DNA of 64,000 bases. It comes from Paenibacillus sp. 1_12. GTDB taxonomy: Bacteria > Bacillota > Bacilli > Paenibacillales > NBRC-103111. Location of the stretch: NCBI RefSeq assembly GCF_900114475.1, contig NZ_FOTE01000008.1, forward strand, positions 62,001 to 126,000. Direction: 5' to 3'. The notes under the pieces were generated by a model that made no database searches, was not told where the DNA came from, and was given only the letters and a program-made list of their open reading frames with translations. Below, piece by piece: positions 35,511 through 44,736 of the stretch (position 1 is its first letter; every line of letters starts with the position of its first letter). The translations under genes were made by a program, and so were the position numbers.

Positions 35511-35615
35511 TTAACGTTTTGCCTCACAACATCTAGAATCTCTACGCAACGCCATTACAAACGGTGAAGCCAAATACAATTAACTGAAAGAATCGATGGA
35601 AGGGAGAAAATTGAA

Positions 35616-37481
35616 ATGAGTACGATTCGACTTACGATGGCTCAAGCCCTGCTTCGTTTTTTGGATAAGCAATACATTTCGCAGGATGGTGAAGAAACAA
35701 AGCTTTTTAAAGGAGTTATGGGTATATTTGGCCACGGTAATGTGACGGGTCTCGGAGAAGCGTTAGAACGCAGCGCGGGTGATCTTGTCTATATTCAAGG
35801 AAAAAATGAACAAGGGATGGTGCATGCTGCAGCCGCCTATGCGAAGCAAAGGAATCGCAAACAGATTTTTGCCTGCACAAGCTCGATTGGTCCCGGGGCT
35901 CTGAATATGGTTACAGCTGCGGCAACGGCAACGGTTAACCGGATACCCGTGCTGCTTCTGCCAGGGGATAATTTTGCAACTAGACAACCAGATCCGGTGC
36001 TTCAGCAGCTGGAGGTACAGGCAGATTATACCGTTTCCGCTACGGATGCGTTCAAGACTGTCAGCAAGTATTGGGACCGTATTGTGAGACCCGAGCAATT
36101 GCTAACAGCAGCGGTTCAGGCCGTTCGCGTACTCACCGATCCAGCAGAAATGGGTGCGGTTACACTGGCTCTACCGCAGGATGTGCAGGCTGAAGCCTAT
36201 GATTATCCACTTTCATTTTTTGAGAAAAAGGTTCACTTTATTGATCGCCGTCCGCCTGCAACTGATTCATTACTGAGGGCTGTTGAGCTGATGAAGGGCA
36301 AGAAAAGACCACTGCTCGTTGCAGGCGGCGGTGTTCTATATGCATCCGCTACACAAGAGCTTGCTGCCTTTGCTGAAGCCTTTGGCATTCCAGTAGCTGA
36401 GACACAAGCTGGGAAAAGCTCGCTGCCCTGGAATCATCCACTGAATGTAGGAGCCATCGGGGTTACAGGGGCACTAGCGGCAAATGTGCTTGCCAAGGAT
36501 GCTGACCTGATCATCGGTGTAGGAACTCGCTATTCGGATTTTACAACAGCGTCCAAATCCGCGTTTGCACATCCTGATGTGCAATTTATTAATATCAACA
36601 TCAATGGATTCGATTCTGCGAAGCTTAATGGGGCTGCTGTTACAGGGGATGCAAGAGAGTCGTTGAAAGCGCTTCAGGAAAAACTTGCAGCCGCGCATTA
36701 CGAGACTAGTTATGAAGCTTCAGAAATTGCCGACTTGAAGAAACGTTGGGATGGCGAGGTTGATCGGTTGTATGCAGCCCAGCACGAAGATGGTTTATCA
36801 CAAACTCGTGCGCTTGGTGTCATTAATGAAACGATAGATGCTTCTTCGGTGATAGTATGCGCAGCAGGCAGTCTTCCCGGGGATTTACATCGGCTGTGGA
36901 GAACGCTTGAGCCGAAAACCTACCATATGGAATACGGATTTTCATGCATGGGCTATGAGATTGCCGGGGCTTTTGGATCTGCACTTGCCGAGCCGGAGCG
37001 TGAGGTATACGCAGTGGTGGGTGACGGCAGCTATCTGATGATGCATTCCGAGCTGGTCACAAGCCTGCAGGAAGGACGTAAAATTACGATATTGTTGTTC
37101 GACAACCACGGCTTCCAGTGTATTCATAATTTGCAAAGAGGTCATGGAAGTGATGGGTTTGGTAATGAATTCCGTTACCGCTCCGAGGATACAGGTCGTT
37201 TAACCGGAAATGTGATGCCTATCGATTTTGCTGCTCATGCACGCGCCTTGGGAGCAAAAGCGTACAAAGCGAATACTGCGGAGGAGCTGAGCGCAGCGCT
37301 GCTGCAAGCGAAGCAGGAAACGATAACGACGCTGATTGAAATTCCGGTAGTTGCTGGAACGAATACTGATGGTTATGAATCGTGGTGGAATGTGGGCGTG
37401 CCCGAGGTTTCGGTTAGTGAAAAGGTGCTCGCTGCTCATCAGGAAATGAAAACCCGCATTCAGGCGGTAAAGCTGATTTAA
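35616..37481 (+). CDS. iolD: 3D-(3,5/4)-trihydroxycyclohexane-1,2-dione hydrolase IolD
   Basis: Thiamine-diphosphate enzyme (621 residues) that opens the ring of THcHDO to 5-deoxy-glucuronate in myo-inositol breakdown. N-terminal ThDP-fold part with FGHGNVTGLGEALE and NEQGMVHAAAAYAK; central domain with LIIGVGTRYSDFTTASKSAF; C-terminal part with the ThDP-Mg motif GDGSYLMMHSELVTS ... FDNHGFQCI. Length matches IolD rather than the shorter acetolactate synthases. GGGAG 10 bases upstream supports the ATG. First gene of a seven-gene operon (iolD-E-C-A-J-G-B), with short gaps. Confidence 0.95.
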   Translation: MSTIRLTMAQALLRFLDKQYISQDGEETKLFKGVMGIFGHGNVTGLGEALERSAGDLVYIQGKNEQGMVHAAAAYAKQRNRKQIFACTSSIGPGALNMVTAAATATVNRIPVLLLPGDNFATRQPDPVLQQLEVQADYTVSATDAFKTVSKYWDRIVRPEQLLTAAVQAVRVLTDPAEMGAVTLALPQDVQAEAYDYPLSFFEKKVHFIDRRPPATDSLLRAVELMKGKKRPLLVAGGGVLYASATQELAAFAEAFGIPVAETQAGKSSLPWNHPLNVGAIGVTGALAANVLAKDADLIIGVGTRYSDFTTASKSAFAHPDVQFINININGFDSAKLNGAAVTGDARESLKALQEKLAAAHYETSYEASEIADLKKRWDGEVDRLYAAQHEDGLSQTRALGVINETIDASSVIVCAAGSLPGDLHRLWRTLEPKTYHMEYGFSCMGYEIAGAFGSALAEPEREVYAVVGDGSYLMMHSELVTSLQEGRKITILLFDNHGFQCIHNLQRGHGSDGFGNEFRYRSEDTGRLTGNVMPIDFAAHARALGAKAYKANTAEELSAALLQAKQETITTLIEIPVVAGTNTDGYESWWNVGVPEVSVSEKVLAAHQEMKTRIQAVKLI

Positions 37482-37518
37482 TCCTCATCTAATCGAATGA
37501 ATAAAGGAGAGTCTGTGC

Positions 37519-38424
37519 ATGCTGGAACTGCCATTTAAGCTGGGCATCCATCCGATCAATTGGGTAGGCGAGGACGTCAAAGAGCATGGTGACGATACAA
37601 CCTACGAGCAAATTCTGGATGATATACAAGCTCTCGGTTTGAAAGGAACGGAAATGGGCCGCAAATACCCGACTGATCCGGTGATTTTGCAGGAGGAGCT
37701 GTCCAAGCGCGGGATTCAGCTCGTATCGCAGTGGAAATCGGTGCTCTTCTCTGATCCTTCTTATCGGGAAGCGGAGCTGGCCGCTTATCGCAAGCACGTG
37801 GAATTTTTGCATGGAATGGGCAGTACGGTGATCAGCACCTGCGAGGTCGGAGGATCACTGCATTTTGACCCACGCCGCACCCCGAACGAAAAGGAGGTGC
37901 TGCGGCTGGATGAAGCAGGCTGGCAGAGCCTTGCTGAGGGACTCAATGCGGCTGGCGCTATAGCTCAGGAGTATGGCTTGAAATTAACTTATCATCATCA
38001 CGGTGGTACCGCGGTGGAAAGTCCGGAAGAAATTGATCGTTTGATGGAGTTGACCGATCCGACAAAGGTATTTTTGCTCTATGATACGGGTCACGCCTAT
38101 TACGGAGGTGCAGATCCGTTACAGGTTCTGCTCAAGCACTATGACCGCATTGCTTATATCCATTTCAAGGATATTCGCCAGGAGGTGCTGGACGAGGCAC
38201 GTGCCGAACAAGTCGATTTTGTTACGTGCATTCGTAAAGGCGTGTTCACCGTTCCGGGTGATGGCTGTCTCGATTTTGGACCGATTTTGAATGAGCTGCT
38301 GACCCGTGGTTATGATGGCTGGGCAATGCTCGAAGGAGAGCAGGACCCGGCAGCACATCCCGCTTATGAGTACGCCAAGAGAGCCTTGGAGCATATGGAA
38401 GCCTTGATTAAAGGAAATAGATAA
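37519..38424 (+). CDS. iolE: myo-Inosose-2 dehydratase IolE
   Basis: Xylose-isomerase-like TIM barrel (301 residues) that removes water from scyllo-inosose (2-keto-myo-inositol) to give THcHDO, the substrate of IolD. Typical segments: KLGIHPINWVGEDV at the start, GTEMGRKYPTDP, GLKLTYHHHGGTAVESPEEI, YDTGHAYYGG, AYIHFKDIRQEV, and the closing DGWAMLEGEQDP. Metal ligands are expected in the HHH, DTGH and E-G-E regions. It follows iolD by 37 bases, with AAGGAG before the ATG. Order D-E matches the pathway run in reverse. Confidence 0.95.
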   Translation: MLELPFKLGIHPINWVGEDVKEHGDDTTYEQILDDIQALGLKGTEMGRKYPTDPVILQEELSKRGIQLVSQWKSVLFSDPSYREAELAAYRKHVEFLHGMGSTVISTCEVGGSLHFDPRRTPNEKEVLRLDEAGWQSLAEGLNAAGAIAQEYGLKLTYHHHGGTAVESPEEIDRLMELTDPTKVFLLYDTGHAYYGGADPLQVLLKHYDRIAYIHFKDIRQEVLDEARAEQVDFVTCIRKGVFTVPGDGCLDFGPILNELLTRGYDGWAMLEGEQDPAAHPAYEYAKRALEHMEALIKGNR

Positions 38425-38471
38425 GGAAGCTGGCAAGTAAACTAATGATTAGGAAAGAAGGTAAATAAACT

Positions 38472-39482
38472 ATGACCTATGTAACGTTTCCAACCGGAAA
38501 ATCACTGGATTTTACAGCAATCGGACGGCTGTGTATCGATTTGAACGCTAACGAAATTAATCGCCCTATGGAAGAAACGATGACTTTCACGAAGTACGTG
38601 GGAGGCTCACCAGCCAATATTACGATTGGTATGTCGCGATTCGGGCTGAAAACCGCTTTTATCGGTAAAATCGCCGATGACCAAATGGGCCGGTTTATTG
38701 CCGATTATTTGCAAAAGAACAACATTGATACCACGAATGTTGTGACGGATCATACCGGAGCGATGACGGGGCTTGCTTTTACAGAAATCAAAAGCCCGAC
38801 AGAATGCAGCATTTTGATGTATCGTGACAATGCCGCTGATTTGCGACTGACTGCGGAAGAGGTTCAGGAAGACATTATCGCACAAGCGAAGGTGCTGCTG
38901 ATCTCGGGAACGGCGCTCGCTCAAAGTCCATCTAGGGAGGCTGTATTCCAAGCTCTGCAGTATGCCAAAAAACACGGTGCGGTTATCGTGTTCGATCTGG
39001 ATTATCGTCCATACACGTGGGTATCTCCTGAAGAAACGGCTGCTTATTACAATCTGGCAGCAGAGAAATGCGACATTATTCTCGGTACCCGTGAAGAGTT
39101 TGATATGATGGAGCGATTTGAAGCTAATCCGGAGCATAGCGATAATGTGACAGCATCCAAATGGTTCGATTACTCGGCCAAGATCGTCATCATCAAGCAT
39201 GGCAAAGATGGTTCGATTGCGTATACGAAGGATGGCGAAGGACACCGGGCGCAAAGCTTCCCAGCCAAGGTTGTTAAAACGTTTGGTGCAGGCGATTCTT
39301 ATGCCGCAGGCTTTTTGTATGGCGTTATGCAAGGCTGGACACTCGAGAAAAGTATGGAATTCGGCAGCGCAGCAGCGTGTATAGTCATTTCCAGCCACAG
39401 CTGCTCGGATGCAATGCCATCGGCCGAAGCAGTTCACGATTATATCGAACGCTGCAACCGCGGCGAAATTACAGCATCTTAA
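38472..39482 (+). CDS. iolC: 5-Dehydro-2-deoxygluconokinase IolC
   Basis: PfkB-family sugar kinase (336 residues) that phosphorylates 5-dehydro-2-deoxy-D-gluconate (DKG) with ATP. N-terminal substrate-binding segment YVGGSPANITIGMSRFGL; C-terminal ATP and catalytic motif VVKTFGAGDSYAAGFLYG with the catalytic Asp. The opening FTAIGRLCIDLNANEINRPM is typical of IolC. A GGAAAGAAGG site lies ahead of the ATG. The gap to iolE is 47 bases and to the next gene 30 bases. Confidence 0.95.
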   Translation: MTYVTFPTGKSLDFTAIGRLCIDLNANEINRPMEETMTFTKYVGGSPANITIGMSRFGLKTAFIGKIADDQMGRFIADYLQKNNIDTTNVVTDHTGAMTGLAFTEIKSPTECSILMYRDNAADLRLTAEEVQEDIIAQAKVLLISGTALAQSPSREAVFQALQYAKKHGAVIVFDLDYRPYTWVSPEETAAYYNLAAEKCDIILGTREEFDMMERFEANPEHSDNVTASKWFDYSAKIVIIKHGKDGSIAYTKDGEGHRAQSFPAKVVKTFGAGDSYAAGFLYGVMQGWTLEKSMEFGSAAACIVISSHSCSDAMPSAEAVHDYIERCNRGEITAS

Positions 39483-39512
39483 GTTTGAATACCAGAGGGG
39501 AGAACAATTAAC

Positions 39513-40958
39513 ATGACTGAAACCTTGAAAAACTGGATCGGCGGCGCATGGGTCGAATCCGTTTCCACACAAAGCGAGCCCGTGTATAATCCGGCAACCG
39601 AAGAAATATTGGCGTATGTTCCACTATCTACGATGGAGGATGTAGACCTCGCCGTGCAGACGGCCCAAGAGGCTTTTAAAACATGGAGCCGCACACCGGT
39701 TCCGCGCCGGGCACGCGTTTTGTTCAAATATCAGCAGCTGCTGGTTGATCATTGGGAGGAGCTGGCTGCTCTCGTTACGGAGGAAAACGGTAAAAGCTAT
39801 AACGAGGCTTATGGTGAAGTACAGCGCGGTATCGAATGCGTAGAATTTGCAGCCGGTGCTCCGAACCTGATGATGGGTAAGCAGCTTCCGGATATTGCGT
39901 CCAATCTGGAGTCCGGTATGTACCGCTATCCCGTAGGTGTTGTGGGCGGAATTACACCGTTTAATTTTCCAATGATGGTTCCGTGCTGGATGTTTCCGCT
40001 TGCGATTGCTTGCGGTAATACGTTCATTTTGAAACCATCCGAGCGTACGCCGCTGTTGGCGAATCGATTAGCTGAGCTGTTCAAAGAAGCTGGCTTGCCT
40101 GACGGTGTATTCAATATTGTCCATGGCGCCCGCGATGTGGTTAATGGATTGCTTACGCATAAGGATATTCGCGCCATTTCATTCGTAGGCTCACAGCCGG
40201 TAGCCGAGTACGTTTACAAAACCGCCTCCGCCCATGGCAAACGCGTACAAGCGTTGGCTGGTGCAAAAAATCACTCGATTGTAATGCCAGACGCAGATTT
40301 GGATGGCTCGGTTAAAGAAATTATTAATGCTGCATTTGGATCAGCGGGAGAGCGCTGCATGGCCTGCTCCGTTGTCGTAGCCGTTGGCGAAATCGGTGAT
40401 ACATTAGTGAACAAGCTGGTCGAGGCTGCTAATCAGCTTACGATAGGCAATGGAATGAACGACGGCGTATTCCTGGGACCTGTAATTCGTGGGCCTCACA
40501 AGGAACGTACTTTATCCTATATCGAGACAGGCGAAAATGAAGGTGCGCTGCTCATTCGTGATGGCCGTAAAGATGAGGCAGCAAGCGGCAAAGGTTATTT
40601 TGTCGGGCCAACGATCTTTGATCAGGTGACGAGCGAGATGAAGATTTGGGAGGATGAAATTTTTGCTCCTGTATTGTCTATTGTGAGAGTTGCTACGCTG
40701 GAGGAAGCTGTAGATTTGGCTAATCGTTCGGAGCTGGGCAATGGCGCCTGCCTGTTTACGAAAAGCGGCAGCAGTGCTAGACAGTTCCGCGAAACGATCG
40801 AATCCGGCATGCTGGGCATCAATCTGGGTGTACCTGCGCCGATGGCTTTCTTCCCGTTCTCAGGCTGGAAAAATTCGTTTTATGGCGATCTTCATGCCAA
40901 CGGTACAGATGGAGTCGAGTTTTATACGCGTAAAAAAATGGTTACTGCCCGCTGGTAG
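39513..40958 (+). CDS. iolA: Methylmalonate-semialdehyde dehydrogenase IolA (MmsA)
   Basis: CoA-acylating aldehyde dehydrogenase (481 residues) that turns malonic semialdehyde, the product of the inositol pathway aldolase step, into acetyl-CoA and CO2. NAD-fold segments [20 protein letters not shown] and [14 protein letters not shown]; catalytic Cys in [17 protein letters not shown] (about residue 285); late ARKK-like end ([15 protein letters not shown]). The CxxC-type context GERCMACS fits MmsA rather than general aldehyde dehydrogenases. GGGGAG precedes the ATG. Confidence 0.94.
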   Translation: MTETLKNWIGGAWVESVSTQSEPVYNPATEEILAYVPLSTMEDVDLAVQTAQEAFKTWSRTPVPRRARVLFKYQQLLVDHWEELAALVTEENGKSYNEAYGEVQRGIECVEFAAGAPNLMMGKQLPDIASNLESGMYRYPVGVVGGITPFNFPMMVPCWMFPLAIACGNTFILKPSERTPLLANRLAELFKEAGLPDGVFNIVHGARDVVNGLLTHKDIRAISFVGSQPVAEYVYKTASAHGKRVQALAGAKNHSIVMPDADLDGSVKEIINAAFGSAGERCMACSVVVAVGEIGDTLVNKLVEAANQLTIGNGMNDGVFLGPVIRGPHKERTLSYIETGENEGALLIRDGRKDEAASGKGYFVGPTIFDQVTSEMKIWEDEIFAPVLSIVRVATLEEAVDLANRSELGNGACLFTKSGSSARQFRETIESGMLGINLGVPAPMAFFPFSGWKNSFYGDLHANGTDGVEFYTRKKMVTARW

Positions 40959-41027
40959 GTAGGTTTTCCAGTAAAAAGCAGATAGCATGTGCATGCAAGC
41001 CTTACCGAAGGAGTTGAGTTTAGTCAG

Positions 41028-41906
41028 ATGGCCCTAGTTTCTATGAAAACGATGCTGCTTCAGGCATTGGAAGGAAAGTATGCGGTTGGTCAGTTTAATT
41101 TAAATAATCTGGAATTTACCCAAGCGATTCTGCAGGCGGCTCAAGCGGAGCGGGCACCTGTTATTTTGGGTGTCAGTGAGGCCTACATTCCGTATATGGG
41201 CGGGCTTCCTTGCATAGCGGGCATGGTCAAGGCGCTGATCGAGCACTACGGAATAACTGTTCCAGTGGCGCTTCATCTGGATCATGGGTCCACCTATGAC
41301 CTCTGCATTCGGGCGCTCCATGCAGGCTTCACCTCCGTTATGATTGATGCCTCGCACCATTCGCTGGAGTTCAATATTGATGTGACACAGAGGGTTACAC
41401 AGGCAGCGCATGCACTTGGCGCAACGGTAGAATCGGAGCTTGGACGAATTACGGGCCGCGAGGACGATCTTGTTGTCGATGATGCTGATGGGATGTATGC
41501 CGTACCTGAGGATTGCGCCCAGCTGGTTCGCGCTACGGGTATTGATTGTTTGGCGCCAGCGCTTGGCTCTGTACATGGTCCTTATCGCGGCCAGCCGAAG
41601 CTCGGCTTTGAACGGATGGAGCAGATTCAAAAGCTGACCGGCTTGCCTCTTGTGCTGCATGGGGGAAGTGGTTTGCCGGATGAGGAGATTCGTCAGGCCA
41701 TTGCACTTGGTACGAGTAAAATCAATGTGAATACGGATAATCAAATGGCTTGCACGGAGGCAATTCGCAGTTTCTTGAACGACAATCCTGCAGCTTATGA
41801 TCCGCGTAATTATCTGATTCCAGCGAAAGCAGCGATTCAGGCAAAGGTACAAGAAAAGATTCGTTTATTCGGAAGTTCAGGCAAAGCAGGAGGGAGCTTA
41901 TCATGA
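41028..41906 (+). CDS. iolJ: 6-Phospho-5-dehydro-2-deoxy-D-gluconate aldolase IolJ
   Basis: Class II (zinc) aldolase (292 residues) that splits DKG-6-phosphate to DHAP and malonic semialdehyde. Visible: AVGQFNLNNLEFTQAIL, VALHLDHGSTYDLC (zinc His), DASHHSLEFNIDVTQ, SELGRITGREDD, ALGSVHGPYRG and LVLHGGSGLPDEEI (zinc His residues), KINVNTDNQMA. Its place in the iol operon supports IolJ over fructose-bisphosphate aldolase, which is close in sequence. ATG 41028 gives MALVSMKTMLL; AAGGAG is 14 bases upstream, rather far, and an in-frame ATG at 40989 lacks a site. It overlaps iolG by 4 bases (ATGA), showing translational coupling. Confidence 0.93.
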   Translation: MALVSMKTMLLQALEGKYAVGQFNLNNLEFTQAILQAAQAERAPVILGVSEAYIPYMGGLPCIAGMVKALIEHYGITVPVALHLDHGSTYDLCIRALHAGFTSVMIDASHHSLEFNIDVTQRVTQAAHALGATVESELGRITGREDDLVVDDADGMYAVPEDCAQLVRATGIDCLAPALGSVHGPYRGQPKLGFERMEQIQKLTGLPLVLHGGSGLPDEEIRQAIALGTSKINVNTDNQMACTEAIRSFLNDNPAAYDPRNYLIPAKAAIQAKVQEKIRLFGSSGKAGGSLS

Positions 41907-42946
41907 AGAAAATTAAAATTGGTATTATTGGTGCAGGGCGTATTGGCAAAATTCATGCCGATAATTTGCTTAGGCTGCCACAGACGGAAATTGTTGCTGT
42001 AAGTGATTTGTTTGCTGGTCCCGAGTTGAATGCTTGGGCTAGTGAGAGAGGCATCGCTATTGTTACAAAGGACAGTAATGAGGTTATTGCGAATCCGGAA
42101 ATTGATGCGATATTTATTTGTTCCTCTACCGATACGCATGTACCGCTGATTAAGCAAGCAGCAGAGGCGGGCAAGCATATTTTTTGTGAAAAGCCGGTAA
42201 GTATGGACATTCGATTTACGGAGGAAGCGCTGGAAGCAGTACGGAAAGCGGGAGTAAAGCTGCAAATCGGCTTCAACCGACGTTTCGACCATAATTTCAA
42301 ACGCGTTCGGGAACATGTACAGGCAGGCTTGATCGGAGAGCCGCATATTGTGAAAATCACTTCGCGCGATCCGAATCCGCCGCATCCTGACTATATTAAG
42401 GTATCTGGCGGGATTTTCATGGATATGATGATTCATGATTTTGACATGGCCAGGTTTTTGTCAGGAAGTGAAGTCGAGGAAGTACATGCCATCGGCAACG
42501 TATTAGTCGATCCGGTGTTTGCCGAGTATGGCGATGTGGATACGGCAATTGTGACACTGAAGTTTGCAAGTGGAGCGCTTGGTGTTATCGATAATAGCCG
42601 TCAAGCGGTATACGGGTATGATCAACGCGTTGAAGTATTTGGATCAAAGGGAAGCACAGCAGCTTCCAATGATCATCCGACTACGGTAGAAATCAGCACT
42701 GTAGATGGGATTACACGTGACAAACCGCTGCATTTTTTCCTGGAGCGCTATAACGCCGCATATGTGGAAGAGACGCAAATGTTCATTGATTGTATTGTGA
42801 ACGACAAGCCGCTGCCAGTTGAAGGTAATGACGGTCTGCAGGCCGAAAGAATTGCGTTAGCAGCCAAGCTGTCCAGCCAGTTGGGCCGTCCAGTGAAGGT
42901 TAGTGAAGTGTTAGGACTGCTCACGCAGCAGCTGAAATCTGTATAG
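41903..42946 (+). CDS. iolG: Inositol 2-dehydrogenase IolG
   Basis: Gfo/Idh/MocA dehydrogenase (347 residues) that oxidises myo-inositol to scyllo-inosose with NAD+, the first pathway step. Rossmann motif GIIGAGRIGKIHADNLL, conserved HIFCEKPVSMDI (Lys in EKP), and SGGIFMDMMIHDFDMARFL with the catalytic Asp/His. GGAGGGAGC before the ATG lies in the end of iolJ, with which it overlaps by 4 bases. The gene is followed by a 137-base gap holding three repeat units of the GCTTACGA family, and then iolB. Confidence 0.94.
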   Translation: MKKIKIGIIGAGRIGKIHADNLLRLPQTEIVAVSDLFAGPELNAWASERGIAIVTKDSNEVIANPEIDAIFICSSTDTHVPLIKQAAEAGKHIFCEKPVSMDIRFTEEALEAVRKAGVKLQIGFNRRFDHNFKRVREHVQAGLIGEPHIVKITSRDPNPPHPDYIKVSGGIFMDMMIHDFDMARFLSGSEVEEVHAIGNVLVDPVFAEYGDVDTAIVTLKFASGALGVIDNSRQAVYGYDQRVEVFGSKGSTAASNDHPTTVEISTVDGITRDKPLHFFLERYNAAYVEETQMFIDCIVNDKPLPVEGNDGLQAERIALAAKLSSQLGRPVKVSEVLGLLTQQLKSV

Positions 42947-42962
42947 TTTGAAGCTCAGTAGC

Positions 42963-43075
42963 GCTTACGAAGTAGTTTTCTAACGAAAACTTGAGGTTAT
43001 TGCTTACGAAGTCAGCTTCCTACGGAAGCATAGTAGCGCTTACGAAGTAGTTTTCTAACGAAAACTTGAAGGAGG
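42963..43075 (+). repeat. Three GCTTACGA-hairpin repeat units between iolG and iolB
   Basis: GCTTACGAAGT begins at 42963, 43002 and 43038 (periods 39 and 36). Each is followed by a hairpin: AGTTTTC-TAAC-GAAAACT in units 1 and 3, and GCTTCC-TAC-GGAAGC in unit 2. Stem sequences differ while pairing is kept. Unit 3 ends TTGAAGGAGG, so it runs straight into the ribosome binding site of iolB. Same architecture as the array at 48161-48400. Confidence 0.9.
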
Positions 43076-43083
43076 GATCCACC

Positions 43084-43896
43084 ATGTCCAAATTAATCGT
43101 TAAGCCAGATCAGGCGCCGAACGCTGAAGGAACCGTATTGACGGTTACACCGCAATCGGCTGGCTGGGAATATGTTGGTTTTGAGGTGCTGAAGCTGTCG
43201 GAGGGCCAGATTCTGAAGCGAGAAACAGGTGATCAGGAGGTATGCCTGGTGCTGCTTAGTGGAAAAGCAGATGTGGCTACACGTAATGAGGCATGGCAGG
43301 AGATCGGGCAGCGGATGAGTGTATTCGAAAAGACAAAGCCTTATTCGGTTTATGTGCCAAATGCCGATCATTACGAGGTACGGGCGCTGACCGCTGTAGA
43401 ATTGGCTGTGTGCTCGGCACCTGGACAAGGCAACCACGCGGCGCGTCTAATCGGACCTGATCAGGTTGGTGCGGAGACTCGCGGCTCTGGCAATATGGAA
43501 CGACAGATTCATAATATTTTGCCTGAGCAGGAGCCAGCCGATAGTTTGTTGGTCGTGGAAGTATTTACACCGGGCGGCCACTGGTCAAGCTATCCCCCGC
43601 ATAAGCATGACCGGGATGCGCTCCCTGATGAATCGCTGCTGGAGGAAACTTATTATTTCCATGTTCAGCCGGATCAGGGCTTTGCGGTCCAGCGCGTATA
43701 TACAGATGATCGCTCATTAGATGAGGCGCTTATTGTTCAAGACGGCCAGACCGTATTGGTGCCTAAAGGCTATCATCCGGTTTCAGCGCCTCCGGGCTAT
43801 GACGTTTATTACTTGAATGTAATGGCCGGTCCTAACCGGATTTGGAAGTTCCATAATGATCCCGATCATGCATGGCTCATGCCGAAACCCCGTTAA
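43084..43896 (+). CDS. iolB: 5-Deoxy-glucuronate isomerase IolB
   Basis: Cupin-fold isomerase (270 residues) that turns 5-deoxy-glucuronate, the IolD product, into 5-dehydro-2-deoxygluconate, the IolC substrate. Bicupin pattern with QEVCLVLLSGKADVATRNE in the first half and the metal site SSYPPHKHDRDALPDES...EETYYFHVQP in the second, ending GYDVYYLNVMAGPNRIWKFH. ATG 43084 follows AAGGAGGGATCC, which is the tail of a repeat unit. Last gene of the operon; with iolG, E, D, C, J and A present, the pathway from inositol to DHAP and acetyl-CoA is complete, but no inositol transporter (IolT/IolF) or IolI is seen. Confidence 0.95.
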   Translation: MSKLIVKPDQAPNAEGTVLTVTPQSAGWEYVGFEVLKLSEGQILKRETGDQEVCLVLLSGKADVATRNEAWQEIGQRMSVFEKTKPYSVYVPNADHYEVRALTAVELAVCSAPGQGNHAARLIGPDQVGAETRGSGNMERQIHNILPEQEPADSLLVVEVFTPGGHWSSYPPHKHDRDALPDESLLEETYYFHVQPDQGFAVQRVYTDDRSLDEALIVQDGQTVLVPKGYHPVSAPPGYDVYYLNVMAGPNRIWKFHNDPDHAWLMPKPR

Positions 43897-43941
43897 TGAT
43901 CTATGTAGTACAATATCAATATGATGTATAATTCATTCCAT

Positions 43942-43988
43942 AAAGCAGAGCTATGCAGCTTGTAGAAGCTCATAGCTCTGCTTTTTTT
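43942..43988 (+). terminator. Terminator of the iol operon
   Basis: AAAGCAGAGCTATG pairs with CATAGCTCTGCTTT around a 17-base loop that has its own AGCTTGTAGAAGCT pairing; a run of seven T follows. Confidence 0.9.
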
Positions 43989-44021
43989 GCGTTTGGTCGT
44001 CTGTTTCATAGATAGGGGGTA

Positions 44022-44076
44022 AAAGGCAGCAACCGCTAACGGGCTTCCCTCCCCTTTACGGCTGCTGCCTTTATGA
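44022..44076 (-). terminator. Terminator of the yjcZ-like gene
   Basis: On the minus strand AAAGGCAGCAGCCG pairs with CGGTTGCTGCCTTT around a 26-base loop, followed by TTACC. It lies 27 bases beyond the gene's stop. Confidence 0.75.
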
Positions 44077-44102
44077 GTAGATAACGAAATGACAGATTCA
44101 TG

Positions 44103-44228
44103 TTAGATGAATGTTCTCAAAATAATAACAAGCAGAATGAACAGTACAAGAATAACACCTGTTGTAGTTCCCAATCCAAAACCTGCACAACTTCCACAAC
44201 CTACGCCAAGTCCAGCTCCGTATCCCAT
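44103..44228 (-). CDS. YjcZ-family small sporulation membrane protein
   Basis: A 41-residue protein: a Gly-rich start with two cysteines (MGYGAGLGVGCGSCAGFGLG) followed by one hydrophobic helix (VILVLFILLVIILRTFI). The Gly-rich head followed by LVLFILLVII is the hallmark of the YjcZ/YhjN-like small proteins of spore formers, which are made during sporulation. GGGGG lies 9 bases before the ATG, confirming a real gene despite its size. Exact role unknown. Two cysteines in the head are less usual and could be modified or bind metal. Confidence 0.8.
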   Translation of the reverse strand: MGYGAGLGVGCGSCAGFGLGTTTGVILVLFILLVIILRTFI

Positions 44229-44415
44229 AGATCTAACCCCCTTCCATTTAACCTTCTTTATGTTATGTAGGACGGCTCCTGACGGATTGGGACTCATGGA
44301 AAATGTGCTTTTGTAAGGGAGAAACAAGTCGTTCCACGGTTGATAGATTTACATATGATGTGATGTGGGGGACACCGCCAACAGCTCTCCCATGCTACCC
44401 CATAGTTCAATCTCC

Positions 44416-44448
44416 AATAGACGGCTGCCTTTATGGGACCGTCTATTT
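44416..44448 (+). terminator. Terminator-like hairpin in an intergenic region
   Basis: AATAGACGG pairs with CCGTCTATT around a 15-base loop, then TGTGTTG. No gene clearly ends before it on the plus strand. The rest of 44229-44463 holds nothing else recognisable. Confidence 0.4.
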
Positions 44449-44463
44449 GTGTTGTAATCGCTC

Positions 44464-44672
44464 AGTCTATATTAGATGAACTAAACATCATGACAGCAAA
44501 GAGGCGCTGCGAAAGCAGACCCCTCTTCCAATCGCTGTTGCAGCCAGATTCTTTCGATTCTTAGCCCCAAAGGGGTAAGAATCCGTCTGCAAAGGCGAAC
44601 ACTTCGTTTCTCTAGAAGGGTCCGCTTTCTCCGTTCGGGCTGTGTGTTTCTCTGGTTCATCTTATATAGTCT
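44464..44672 (+). mobile_element. MITE-like element family 1, complete copy with terminal inverted repeats
   Basis: A 209-bp non-coding element. Ends: AGTCTATATTAGATGAAC at the left and its near-perfect reverse complement (GTTCATCTTATATAGTCT) at the right, differing at two of 18 positions. Inside is a strong hairpin GATTCTTAGCCCC-AAA-GGGGTAAGAATC. Two further copies lie in the window, one lacking its right end (19638-19816) and one only a right end in reverse (13132-13208). No transposase ORF, so it would move in trans. No target duplication is obvious. Confidence 0.8.
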
Positions 44673-44736
44673 GGTTACGGAGTTAGAAGAGGGTGGAGGC
44701 CTATACTGTGCAGGAAGTCTTGCATTTCTTTTATGG

